DNA of 64,000 bases from Picochlorum sp. 'celeri'. Its lineage: Eukaryota; Chlorophyta; Trebouxiophyceae. The notes under the pieces are model-generated. The model ran no database searches and was not told where the DNA came from. It was given only the letters and a program-made list of their open reading frames with translations. Positions 1-11,916 of the stretch are shown here, piece after piece. The DNA is taken from contig JAACMV010000007.1 in assembly GCA_010909725.1 (NCBI GenBank), positions 186,001 to 250,000 of the forward strand, written 5' to 3'. The position numbers and the translations under genes are program-made. Numbering within the stretch: position 1 is the first letter of the stretch; each line of letters starts with the position of its first letter.

Positions 1-1
1 C

Positions 2-190
2 AAAATTGCTCTGTATGTGTCGGAAACACGGATCGACACTCGTAGGAGAGATGCTGCCAGGAAGCTTCGCGACTCTGTAAATAAAACATTTCGACAGAAA
101 TCTCGATCGAATCATTTGCATCCCAAAGTCCTGCATGCATACGCTAGTGCCATGAGATGGTTTGTTTTTAAAATTTTAGGGGTGTCGTGA
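2..190 (+). other. Open frame at left edge, possible 3' end of an upstream gene or 5' exon
   Basis: Frame 2 is open from the window edge to a TGA at 188-190, about 62 codons rich in Arg, Lys and Ser. That stop overlaps the ATG of the SPOC gene at 190. A second reading is possible: frame 3 up to base 78, a GTAAAT donor at 79 and an acceptor TTTTAG ending at 180 would join in phase to the SPOC gene and lengthen its N-terminus. Neither model can be decided from this window. Confidence 0.2.
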
Positions 191-2106
191 TGGCTGATGT
201 GTTTCAGGACGTGAGCAGAGCGTGCTGTGCCTTGTATGCGCTGGAGGGAACGAGTACTGACAGCAATAACGAGGACACACCAGGCTATCGAGAGCGATAT
301 CTGAGTCTATTGAATTATGTGAAAGAAAGAGGGGGTAGGAGGGAGCTTATGCGGCCGTGTGTGAGGCTGATTGGGACCTTTGTAGACAGGTTTCCCTCCC
401 TTGCCAAGGATGCGGAGCAAGCGCTGACGCAAATCGTTACACGATATGTAGAGAATGATGATCATGTGAGATTAGAAGACTGTGTGGAAGCGCTGAATGG
501 GATTGGTCGGATTGAGGGAGGGGCATTGCAAGAACACGTACTGAGCAAGTTTATGGTCATGTTGATGAGTCTTCAAGGGGCAGAGGAGCGGCGGCAGGGC
601 TTTATTGCAGCGTTACGGGCTTGTCCGGGAGTTGCTTTAAAAATTCTGTGCGATATAGTGAATAGAAAGGATATAGATAGTGTGGAGAAAAAGGCAGGAG
701 AGTGTGTGATGACCTCTGTCATGGATGACTCCATGTTGCTAGTCTCCGAGTATGAGCCTGATCTGGTAACGCATGGGGCTGTGGTGAACAGTGTATTAGA
801 AAGTATTATTGATAGGCATGGGCACGAGACGATGCTGGCAGAGTGCCAGAGGTACATGCAAGCCCTGATGGTGAATGTGTCAGTGAATGACACAGAGTCT
901 GTGAAAAGAGTGATGGACCGGTTGACGAAAAAGGTCTTTCAGAGAGTCAAACTTGGTGTTGTGGATGACGGGGTAGATTTGGACAAAGAATTGGCGCTAG
1001 ATGACATGGAGGAGGGTGAATTATTGGATACAGTGCCGGTGACTGCAGCACCTCGTGGTGTAGAGAATGGAAGTATCCAAGGTATTGTTCCAAAGAAGAT
1101 TGTGCACGGCATAGAGATACACGGTCTGCCCGAATCAGTCGATTCAAGTGTTATTCGTGATGACTGTGATAAATTCACAGGTGTAAAGGATGTGGTGCGC
1201 CAGAAGCAGGGCTCCATGGTGACTGTCATGTGTACATCCATGCCTGGGACAGTGCGGTGTTATGAAGCCATGTCTACTCGTGCTGAAGCGTTCTGGTCTA
1301 TCGATGGGTTGGAGGAGGCGCCTCAAGTGGAACTTGCTTCCTATACAAGGGCTGTGGAAGCTGGTGCGCTTGTGAAGCATGTTCATATTTTATTGCCTGG
1401 GGTGGAGCATGCAGAGCAAGAAGATACGATCAAAGAAACGTTACGAGAAGCAAATATAGAAATGCCGTCTTCGTTGACGCCTGTGAATGTAGGAATGAAG
1501 GGGCTGATCTTGTCTTTTGATAACGATGAGAGTGTGAATATGGCGTTTGCATGCCTTGGTGGGGTGGAGGAGGAGAGGGAAAGCCTCAAGAGGTCAAGGG
1601 ATGCTGCTGATACTGTGGATGAAGCAAACCCAAAGAGGGAGAGAAGAGGCCCGTCTGAGACGATGGGGCAATGGAGTGGCCAAATTATTAGGAATAAGCA
1701 ATTGCAGTGCTCTGTGATTGCTACCATAGCCGATGGTTCTCTGTCGTCACATGCGTATGGAGCACCAGAGCCACAGGAATGGCCACAATCTCTCGAGGTA
1801 AATCAGAGAGCAGACGTGAAATACCTGTGTGATACATTGTTTCCATCCACAGATGCAAGCCATAAGCAAATAGCACTTTTTCAGCCATTACAAGAGGCTG
1901 ATGAGAAGGGCTTGAATGGTTTTGATCAATATTTGAGGCAGAAACAGAGGGCAGGTGTTGTTTTCCTGCCTCCTATTGCCCCATCTACTTCACAGAGAAC
2001 AATGTACTTGATTCCTGTGATAGATGACGTATGCTACAGGCTTCAGATTGATCGTCACAAGATTCCATGGCCATCAATGATCGGAATCGTAGTTCACCGT
2101 CCATGA
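190..2106 (+). CDS. FPA/Spen-like protein with RRM-like segments and a C-terminal SPOC domain
   Basis: Predicted 638 aa. The C-terminal part (about residues 490-638) reads as a SPOC domain: it opens with WSGQIIRNKQLQCSVIA, has the W-P-x-S-L step, and ends in a hydrophobic strand block. It is closest in feel to plant FPA, which acts in alternative 3'-end formation and transcription termination. Two stretches (about 300-370 and 395-460) look like degenerate RRM folds. The first 270 residues are helical and HEAT-like, which is not usual for FPA. Acidic and basic linkers separate the parts. The frame opens at GTG 187, but the first ATG is at 190. It lies tail to tail with the next gene, 25 bp between stops. 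SPOC call fairly sure; orthology to FPA is inference. Confidence 0.7.
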   Translation: MADVFQDVSRACCALYALEGTSTDSNNEDTPGYRERYLSLLNYVKERGGRRELMRPCVRLIGTFVDRFPSLAKDAEQALTQIVTRYVENDDHVRLEDCVEALNGIGRIEGGALQEHVLSKFMVMLMSLQGAEERRQGFIAALRACPGVALKILCDIVNRKDIDSVEKKAGECVMTSVMDDSMLLVSEYEPDLVTHGAVVNSVLESIIDRHGHETMLAECQRYMQALMVNVSVNDTESVKRVMDRLTKKVFQRVKLGVVDDGVDLDKELALDDMEEGELLDTVPVTAAPRGVENGSIQGIVPKKIVHGIEIHGLPESVDSSVIRDDCDKFTGVKDVVRQKQGSMVTVMCTSMPGTVRCYEAMSTRAEAFWSIDGLEEAPQVELASYTRAVEAGALVKHVHILLPGVEHAEQEDTIKETLREANIEMPSSLTPVNVGMKGLILSFDNDESVNMAFACLGGVEEERESLKRSRDAADTVDEANPKRERRGPSETMGQWSGQIIRNKQLQCSVIATIADGSLSSHAYGAPEPQEWPQSLEVNQRADVKYLCDTLFPSTDASHKQIALFQPLQEADEKGLNGFDQYLRQKQRAGVVFLPPIAPSTSQRTMYLIPVIDDVCYRLQIDRHKIPWPSMIGIVVHRP

Positions 2107-2131
2107 CCATGATTATGGATTACAATTTTAT

Positions 2132-4210
2132 TTATGATGAAAATAACTCGTCATATGATACAATAGTACACAAACCAGATGCACTGGTAATAAATAGTCC
2201 ATTCTTCTCATTTGCCCCTAAATGTATTTGAACGATGGCATTTATTCTTTTTTCATTTGCATCAGACAAACTTGAAAGAGATATCTTTCTCGAAAGCATG
2301 CGCGTCATGTCCCATACTTGGATGTCCCCATGGATGTCTCCCAGGGCAACATAGCCATCACACGCAAATATGACTGATGCTGATCGAACATCTTTCTTTT
2401 CTTTCTCACTATCAGTCAGGATCTCTCCTGCAAAAGACAACTCTTTAATCTTCTTTTTGTGATCAAGGAACCATGTCAAAGCTGTTCCATCTGTGAAAAT
2501 TTCTGCGTTTTCAATATGCTGCAGACATGTTCCATCACAGCCAGGAGATGTCCATGAAAATACAATGTCATCAGAAGATGGGTCCGAAGCGAGTACAGCG
2601 CTCAGTTTTCCCTCCATACTCAAAATCTTGCTAATGTGAGTTGTTGGGACGCTATGGAACATATCCGGAGAATTAGTGTACTTTTTACCCCACTTGAAAG
2701 ACTGCCACAAAGGGTCAAACTCTATAATCTGAATTCCATCCTCAGCATACTGCCCACTTACAGCGAGAGAATATGGTGAACCAGCCAGACTCTCTACAAA
2801 TACTATTGGTTGATCATTCTCGACCGATACGATATTAGAAGTAATGCATTTCTGCCCACAAGGAATGACATACAAGCACGGCTGACATGCCTGAGTCATA
2901 ACATCCATAAGCTCCAAGGCTGCGCTCATGATGAGAACTGGGTCGCCTTTCTTTGTCTCACACAATGTGAAGAAATTCACATTATATGGGATGCATACTG
3001 GAAAATATTTCGACTTTTGGACATGAATGCTCTGCAAGATCTTGATAGCACTTTCCTGAGCATCAGTCTGAAAAACTGAAAAGATCAAAATTTCTCTGGG
3101 CTCTTTATCAATTGGACAGCCAAGCAATACAGCTATATGATTTCCTGATGCCGAGTATTTCGCATACAAACAACTGTCTGGAAATCGCAAAAGCAAACTA
3201 ATCGGCTTCCCAGTCTCATGGAGGGGGTACCATGCCACAGATTCATGCATGGCATCACTGCTTGGAATCGAATCCTGTACTGACTGCTTCTCCAAGTCCT
3301 CTATATTTTGCTCAAGAATATCTTCGGATATACCTGTCACAAGATGCCTGGGAACGTCTGGATTCGGTTCGCTGATGGAAAATATCCCCGCCACAAGATT
3401 CCCTGCCATGTCCTCTGCCAGCTCTGTCCCTGTGACTTCCAACTCCTTCATCGACGGTATAAACACACCTGGCGATGCATGCGCCATCTCCTGAACCGAC
3501 ATCGGTGTCCCTCGCCTCGGTGTCTCAAAGACAGGGTTGCGAACCTCCCCATTTGCATTCCTAATTGTCACTGCCCTGGACAGGCTCTCGGCATTCCTCC
3601 TATGCGTCCCAAGAATACTTTTGGGAGTCACATCCTGAAAAGGATCCAATAAAGACGACCGTCTCCTCGTGTGCCTCTTTGCAAAGCCTTTGGGAGTTGA
3701 GTCACTCTTCTCTGTTGAATGTTCCACACCAGACAGATGTTTTGCCACACTTGGTGGACAAAGCACCTTGTCCTTCTCACCACCCAGCGATGACTTTCTC
3801 CTCACCAGGTTGTTCCCCAAGGATGATGATGGCCCCTCCATCTCCACCTCATGCGGCGTTGCACCCCTCACATCGCAATCTCCTCCACGCAATTCCTCTC
3901 GTATCACGCTGTCCCCACCTCCCTGAGTGGTTGGAGTCTCAGCCACAACCTCTTCGCTCTTCTGAGGCTCTTGCAGCAGCTTTGATAACTCAATTCGTTT
4001 CACCTGTACCACAACACCATCATTGGTGCTACCCAAATGCTACCAATACCAACCCAACGACAACCATACCTTGAGCAACCGTTCCAGTTTCTCACGCTTC
4101 TCGATACGATTCACAGCAGTATCACTAGGATCTGGAAATAAATCTTCCCAAGATCGCTTCTGAAAATCCGCTCGGAGCTCCTCCGTTGTCCTTTTTCCCA
4201 ACTTTGCCAT
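2132..4210 (-). CDS. WD-repeat protein of unknown function, two exons
   Basis: Exons 4070-4210 and 2132-4003; the 66-nt intron 4004-4069 has GTATGG donor and TACAG acceptor and joins in phase, giving 670 aa. Start ATG at 4210 (MAKLGKRTTEELRADF). The N-terminal third is charged and disordered with many SP/TP sites and runs such as TPRRGTP, suggesting proline-directed phosphorylation. The rest (about 290-670) looks like a beta-propeller, with a clear WD-type block near the C-terminus (GDIHGDIQVWDM). A UGUAA element follows the stop. I do not recognise the family. The acidic head plus propeller could suit a cell-cycle or chromatin scaffold, but that is speculation. It starts 93 bp after the stop of the upstream same-strand RST1 gene. 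Confidence 0.6.
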
Positions 4211-4303
4211 GTCGAATAATTTCAAATTTCCAGACTGCCTATCATTATTACATACGGGTGTATACCATGGATAAATACTACTATTAGCAATAAAAATTAT
4301 AAT

Positions 4304-7300
4304 TTATGAGCACTGCTGCAGTATATCTAGCCAATCAGACTGATCTACATAGAGAGTGCTGAGGGACACTCGAATGAGGTCCATGTTTGGTCTGTCAATG
4401 TCATCCAAACAACGGATCAGTTGCCTATAGACTGATTGATGGGATGGGTGGTGCTTCATGAAATGTCTGAGAGCCTTTGGAAGGAGCATGATGGACTCGT
4501 CGAGGGACAGATCATATGCTGCAGAATCTCCCACCTCGCCAGCAAAGCACGCAGCAATGCACATGACGGCCAACTGAGACAGCATGGGTGATTTCTTATT
4601 GGTTTCTGTCTTTTCCATATATTTCTTTTCGTCACCAAAGATATCTGCGAGCCATGTGAGGACGTCTTTGCTTTTGGAGGGTTGGCTGTTTCTGACAAGG
4701 GTGTGTATTCCATGTGCCATGTTGCTGATCATCTGATGAGCCACACTGTTGTCTGTTGATGAAACGCATGCCATGATATGATATAGAGATTGCTGCATAC
4801 TTTGTATTCCCAAGGATTGTATCAGACCGCAGGATATCCAACTGTGGTGCATGGGGTGCATTTTGAACAGTGCTTGGTTCTGAGTGATGGATACTTGGGT
4901 GGCAGTATCTGCACTACGGATCGCTCGCAAGAGGCATGCAGCAATACTGGCATTCCTTTCAATATTGATCTCTGGCGTTTCTACTAGTATATTGTCTTCA
5001 AATACCCAGTCCTCACGCCTCAATGCAACAGCAGTGAGTTCTTCGTCTGATAGAGAATAAAGAGCACACAATGGTGCATGGAATTGTGAGGACATGTCAA
5101 CCCGTGGCAACAGCACCTGTATCATGAGCTCATATGCTAAAGCTGTCTGTGAAATATTATCAATCTCCGTGACAAACCTCTGAAGCCCGAACGCTAGAGA
5201 AAAAGCGATGAGTTTGCTGCGTCTTGTATCGATAGAAAAGGCATTGTCAAGGGAGTTGAGATACAGCAATACCTGATCATCGCTTAGTAGAGGGATGATG
5301 TCACTGAGATGGCAGAAAATATAGCATAATGCTTCCAGCATTAATGTTTTAGGTTGGAGGACATTTCCACCCAGATTGAGTGCGTCAACGCAGACAAAGT
5401 CTCGAATTTTGTCAGCAATGCTGCCAGTTGCATGGCTGCAGACAAACTTGACAATGCATACCTGGACATCGATATCCTCGGGGAACATCTTTACATATCG
5501 CCTCAAACATGCTGACCAATCCTTTTGAGGTAGTTTAGGAGCGTGAGAGAGGCAAGAGAGCAACGTCATGACTTGCTGCTTGTGAAGGGTTTTTTTGCCA
5601 TCATGGGGCCATTGGTGAGAGATGAGAGCTTCAGATAGGTACCCAACAGCGCTACCAGACATTGACTCGAACGAGTCGGTCTCAAACCTCGTTCTAAAAT
5701 CTATTGCCATGTGACAAATACGCGATATATGAGGTATGCACCCCGTTTTTATTGCGTTTGATGATTCCATGTGGCAAATTGTGTCGATGACAGTTTCTGC
5801 ATGATTTCACAAATGTTGGATGATATAGCAATGCGAGAACAGCAACATGCAATACACTTTCATACCTGCTCGATTCTCTTGCACGAATGATTCGTTGATG
5901 CTTTTTTGGTTGTACATTTGATATTCGAGGCAATGGCCAAGTCCTCTGCAAATGGCACCAGCATTCGACTGAACACATGGGTATTTATGGACTTTGCTCA
6001 AAAGATCTTTCATGAACTCGATCACGGTGTCCATGTTCCATGTGTTATTGCCTGCATATCCATGTTTTAGGGACTCGACCAACAATTTCGATAATGCCAA
6101 AGATATATCACCGACATATTTTGCCAGGCCTTCACGGTCACAAAGACTTGACATCATGTGCAAGCATTCTGTGATTCGAGAATCGTTCAGCTGCGATTCT
6201 TGGAATAACGTGATTGCAATAGAGCAATACAAAGCACAGAGACCTGATGTTAAATGCTCGTGGGATCCAGAAGCAAAGATATCCTCAATCTCTGACAGAA
6301 CTGCAGGTAGATTTAGGCAATCAAAGGCATTTGTCTGGGATACAAGGCATCCAAATGATTTCAATGCCTGGTTCTCATGCTTTGAGGAATTTATTGCGAA
6401 AGAAGCTTTCAAAGATGGGAATATATGGTGAATCCTCTTCTTGAGATGATCGAATGCCTGCTGTGCCAGATCCAATGACACAGCCTTGTCTGTGCAAAAT
6501 TGTAGGGCAAAATCTCTTGCATCTCCCAACCTTTCGTCGTCATCCGACAGCAATATATCCATTGCAGTTGCTGCTATTGAGGATCCAAGGCTCTGCCTCG
6601 CATGACCAAGGACACGGCCCAAAGCTATGACGGACACTGTCTGCAAACTACTAAATTGCCTGCTGTCATCCAGAATGCGAGTAATCCAGGTGTACGATGT
6701 CATGACATATTGAGAATCCACTCGACCAAACACTCTCACGAATGAAGATATCGCAATGACAATAATGGGGTTTAGCACCTTCTCAGAAAGTCTGTTGTCC
6801 TTTGTGATTTGCTGCCAGATGAGACCAATTTCACTGGCATACTTGTGATACTCTGACGTTTCAATAATATCCTCCGGGGAAAATGCACGAATCCATCGAC
6901 GGTACATGTGTTCCCATCCTTCACTCAGAATAATTATGTTTTCGAAATCCATCAGAAGATCGAGGCACATGGACGAATCCTTTGTGAGCATGTCATCAGC
7001 AACCCTCCTATACATTTCAGGTACAGCCACAGTCTTTTTGCCGGCCGGTTGCCAGAGATATAGCATGATAAACATGTCTGATTCAGACCCAGATTTCATG
7101 AAATTATGACGTCCACCGGTAGCTTCTTTTAACAAGTGATTCGGGATGGCATTTGACAACTTGTAAAATCTGGAACTGTGGCTCTGCTTGGATAGGTTGG
7201 ACAGTGTGCTGGAAAGCTGTATAAACTGCTTCCTGCGGTCCAAATACTCGAGCTCTAACATCTTGACCACCATAGTACCACAGTCTTCCAGCGATTTGGA

Positions 7301-9580
7301 GCCAGGCTCCTCCTGTTCCAACAATTTCGCATACTCAATGGGCGGTCTCAGAGTTTCTAAATCTTCAGAGATGTCCCAGTCCAACTTCTCCAATGCTCTA
7401 TATGCTTGCACACGTACGAGGTCAGACTCATGAGCTGAAGCTTCCCATAACAAATTGATTGTATTGCTTATGAGTTCTCCGTGCATTTCAGGATCTTCCT
7501 TGAGGACACATGCAATGAGACCTATCCAAGATGCTGCGACAACATCATCATCAGGCAAGTCTGGTAGAAAGCGTCTCACCACATTCCACGATTTGATAAA
7601 ATCCAGAACACCCGATTCACAGAGCAATGCAATGCAAGAAAGCCCTGAGGATGCAAGACAGGTATATTTTGAGCACACACATGCATGGATTGCATGGACT
7701 ACATCCTTGGCCTTTCCAGGATCATCTCGACAAATCGATACAAGCGCTGCAGCCACCCCAACTTTTTCCTGTGGGGGAACATCTTTGATCCATCGGTGAG
7801 TAGTGTCGGCTCGAATCTCGACACCATCCTCCATATCACAACTGAGAATCATGAGCTTCAATGACGAGTAACCTTTCCGTGACTCCAACCACATTCTCCT
7901 AAGAATGCTGCAAGCTATTCCTTGTAGTCCTGACGGGGACTGAGGATCTGCAAAAGGAGTAAGGGTCCGTACAATAAACGGCACTGCCGACGGACTCCTA
8001 GAAAGCGATGCCAATGCATACAGCAGGTCCCTCATGTATACCCCTTGTTCTTTTTTGCCTGCAACATACGTAGTTCATGCAAGGTGAGGCATTGATTGAT
8101 TCTTCCCGTAGCAATCAAAATAAATATACTAACCTGTATCCTTCGTCTCAATATTGAAACGCTCCAATCGTTCCAGAAGCACTGGCAAGGCATAAAAACT
8201 GAATCGAGGCTCCTCTGCCAAGGAGATGAAGGCATCCTCTAGTACTCGACGTCGCACACGTAAACATGGATGCCTCAAAAGACACAACACCCTCGTATAC
8301 ACGAGGTCAACATGAAACGCGTCCTCATTCATGACACACAATGGAGCAATGCTAACCTTTTGAATCCAACAAAGCACATCGCCATCCCATTCTACCATGC
8401 GAGTTGCACCATCGTCATGAAACTTGCTGAGGAGTCTATGGATACGAGATACACAAAAATGAATAGATTGCTTCAATCCTGGCTTCTGGGCATAAAATTT
8501 TGCCCTGACACATGCACATTCCACCATGGACAAAAGATGAACCACCTCACTCTCACCATGGCCCAACAATGCGTCAGGAGAATTCAGTATCATGCACACA
8601 ACAGTAAAACACACTTCTGCATCCGCTGCCTCTCCACATTCCATCCCACGAATCACAAGCGGTACCATCATCTGATAACAGCATGAACCAAACTCTGGAA
8701 GAAAATGAGTCATTGCATCCAGGTACACTTTCGCCCGATGCCCCACTTCCAGGCACTTGATAGACACAATAAAGCATGCCTGTAAAAACTTTGGAATCAC
8801 ATCGCGCCCTTCCTCGTTCTCTGACAACAGCAGGACATCCACAATATCAAGTGTACAAGCTTCCAACTCCTCTGCCCTCTTAAACTCTGTAACATCGTAC
8901 GACAGCATCGCTTTGATGAGGAATTCCACTACATCACGTGATGAAACTTTTCCATGACACCCGAGTCGAACAAGCATGCTTCGGACCCTTGCCCCTACAT
9001 CCAAAACAGACACCATATCCTTGCCTTTGCTGACCCCTGGCCTCATCACAAGGGCTGCTAAAAAGACATGCACACGTCGCCAGTACTCCAATATTATTTC
9101 TCTATTCATAGAAGTCGAATCTGTCAGAAACGCTTCTATGCGGGATACAAACGTCACCGCACTCTCTGGCTCCAATACCCATGCATGCACAAGAGAAGGA
9201 GACTCTTCCTGCCCAATACTCATCTCGTACATATCCATGATCCCATTCGATACAACATGAACAATGACATTTCCAGAAGCCAAACCAGCCATGAGCATGC
9301 TATGCCCCTCCTCACTCGTGATTCTGGATCTCTCAACCAACCCCACCATGTGACCAACCACTGCACTCAAACATGCTACATCATTGCCCACCACAGACAT
9401 GCATTCTTCGATCACGTCCTTCACCAACGGAGATTTTCTATTCGAGGTTGATCGAAGATCCTTGCTGCAGTACTCATCGATGCATTGGAAGAGACCCGTG
9501 ATGATGAACATCCTGGCAGGTTCAGGAGACGTCCTCAGCTGCCTCACATATTTGTCCAAAACCCCTTCGAGATCACTCAT
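4304..9580 (-). CDS. RST1: RST1/focadhesin-like giant HEAT-repeat protein, three exons
   Basis: Exons 8134-9580, 5866-8058 and 4304-5796, joined by introns of 75 nt (GTTAGT...TTGCAG) and 69 nt (GTATGA...ATGCAG), both in phase, giving 1710 aa. Plant RST1 and animal focadhesin are about 1800 aa. The middle exon has the family hallmark: a run about alpha-solenoid repeats with LSCIALLCESGVLDF, then a KLDWDISEDLETLRPPIEYA-type block. Known role: RST1/FOCAD works with the SKI complex and the cytosolic exosome in mRNA surveillance and decay, and in plants affects wax and silencing phenotypes. No enzyme motif is visible. The first ATG is at 9580; the open frame begins 27 nt earlier at GTG. It shares a divergent promoter with the nucleotidyltransferase gene. 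Confidence 0.82.
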
Positions 9581-10063
9581 TCTACAACACCCACCAATCT
9601 GGTGCACAAAAACACTACTTTAATGCTGTAGGATCAAGGAACCATCTCAAATCAAAGGTATAGGACCCTGCCATGTCCAACGTTCTTCACGCTTGAAAAT
9701 TCGCTCATTCTTGAATATATGCCCCTGTATCTCTCTCTAATCATGCCATATAATACCAAATGAATTCATTTAATGCTTTACATAAAGCGCAGCGTGACTA
9801 TGGAATGCAAATCAATTCAAACGGGCTTCCGTCGACAGAGATACCAATTGGCGCCTTGCAAGGCGCCTTGTTCGAATTATGGAAATCTCTGTTTCGCCTT
9901 TTTAGAGAAATAGCGGTACTATTTCGTGTGCATTTCAAAGTATTGGGAATCGGAGACTGTTGTATCTCCTTGTAGCGGAAGATAGAGACGGATAGAGAAA
10001 CTGAAAACGACCAAGTGAACTAGAACACAAGACCCACGTCCAGAGGTTGATCTGATATAACAG
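9581..10063. promoter_or_regulatory. Divergent promoter region with an 18-bp perfect palindrome
   Basis: This 483-bp gene-free stretch separates the divergent RST1-like and nucleotidyltransferase genes. It holds a perfect palindrome at 9850-9867, GGCGCC-TTGCAA-GGCGCC. The GGCGCC half resembles E2F-type sites, which is inference. A 71-codon frame at 9760-9975 is not supported as a gene. No TATA box is evident. Confidence 0.4.
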
Positions 10064-11780
10064 ATGAACGGAGGTATGGATGACACAAAGTATCATTATC
10101 AGCTGGGGAATCGAATACGATGGGCAAAGCTAGCAGGCACTATTTCTGAAGAGGACGAACTCTGGGAAGAGCATGGCAACGCATATGATATTGGGCAGGA
10201 TCATTTTCGATGCCTAAACGGTGCGTTGGAGTGATTCATTGCATGATACACGATGATGACGATCATGATGATGATCAGGAGTGGCTGATGTAGATGAGTG
10301 GATTGTGTGGAATGAGTTTCCAATGTCAGGAGATGCTATTCGGAAGATGTGCAACAATGGCATTTACAGGGAGAATATGTTCAGTGGCCATGCCAGTCAT
10401 GCTCTTGATGCCGGAGTGAGGTTTATGCAAAGTGAATTGCTAAAGTCGTGTTGCCGATTTGAGTCCATGTTGAGTACCCATGACGTGGAAAACTTGAAGG
10501 CAATGTGTCTCTTGTGTGGTCACCTTTTGAATCAGTTTGAAAATTTTTTGGAGGCAGAGGGTCGCCTTGTGTCGAAACAGCGCAGTGAGAAAGAAAAGTT
10601 TATAAAAGATATAGGAGCCATCGTACGCGGGATTAAAAAGTCGAGGGAGTTTTCGGAACTGCATATGGACTTGGAACCATTTGGATCGCACTCGAGTCAA
10701 TTGGATGATAGCGGCGCAGATGTTGACCTGTGCATATATGGGCGAGGGCAGAAGAAGAGAAGTCGCTCTACAGCGATGTGTGAGCTACGATATCTCAATC
10801 ATGCAGGAAAGAAGAATATACTGTTGTGTGTTATGCATCGCCTCCGCAGCCAAGGCTATTCTGTTGTTCCAATTGTCCGTGCCAGGGTACCAGTGCTTAA
10901 AGTCCAGAACAAAGAGAAGACTGTTTCGTGTGACATTGTATGTGTGTGCAACAAAACAGAAGGTATCCATAAATCTCTGGCATTGCGATGCATCAAAGAT
11001 ATCGATTATAGATTCCACGCTGTGTTGACCTTGGTCAAAAAGTGGGCCTCGCAGTGGGAATTGAGGGATGCTTCACTTCAACGTCTGAACTCGTACGCGC
11101 TCACACAGCTGGTAATATTTCATTTTCAGACGCGCCCTGTACGAATATTACCGCCAATCCGAGATTTGATGAGAATCCCGTGGCACAAGGATGCAACAAG
11201 TGTCAAGAAAAGATGCGGCACAGAATTGAATTGGTACCCCTCTGATGGCACACGTCTGATGGACCAGCCATTTGAGAAGCGCCCATTTATGATTGATGTC
11301 ATGGGTGATAACTCTAGGAGCTTTAATTTACATAGATCACATGGAAGTGAAGCGAGAGGACCGAAAAATAAGGAAACCATTGCAGAGTTACTCCTGAGCT
11401 TTTTTGTTCTCCTCCATGGCCTCTCACGGGGATGGAAGGGTCCAACAGGAAAGAAGGGCAAGAAAGATATCCATAAATATGTACGAATATCAACCTTTCA
11501 CGCCTGCATCTACGTTGGGGAGAACCCAGAGGTAGTCATGAGGGATTGCGATGAAGGGACCAACAGCACACACTCTCCAATTTTCATTGAGGATCCCTTT
11601 GACAGTACAGATAATTGTGCTCGAAGTCTTGGCAAAGAATGCTTACTTAAGATTTGTCAAGCGTCTGAGAAAACGTTGCAATCGTTCGAGCAGTTGAAGA
11701 GCAATATCTGCAAGTCAGAACCCGACAAGATGCGCAAAGTCATTGAAAAGTGGATTGACAAGAACATTCATCTCTCATGA
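10064..11780 (+). CDS. Terminal nucleotidyltransferase (non-canonical poly(A)/poly(U) polymerase), two exons
   Basis: Exons 10064-10220 and 10279-11780 with a 58-nt intron (GTGCGT donor, GATCAG acceptor, GAT-rich) joined in phase, giving 552 aa. The start is the first ATG after an in-frame stop at 10058. The pol-beta core is seen at about residues 183-270: FGS followed by ADVDLCIYG (paired Asp) and the third Asp in VSCDIVCV. A PAP-associated domain follows with the AELLLSFFVLLHGL-type helix near 370. This is the Cid1/TUTase/TRF family, which adds U or A tails to RNA 3' ends. Which nucleotide it prefers cannot be told. It is followed by a cyclic phosphodiesterase gene 136 bp downstream. A UGUAA element follows the stop. 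Confidence 0.85.
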
Positions 11781-11916
11781 TACCGTCGTACATGTAAATT
11801 CCTTCCGTCCTGGATGCATAAAAACACGTGCATTGTGTACAATATTCTCATATACATAAACTGGATTTCCTTTTGGAAGACGTTGTTGAGTAATTTGGAT
11901 TTATCACTGGATCCAA

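Noticed and set aside
9760..9975. 71-codon plus-strand frame in the RST1 promoter region
   Set aside because: No recognisable domain; it contains the 18-bp palindrome and is probably chance.
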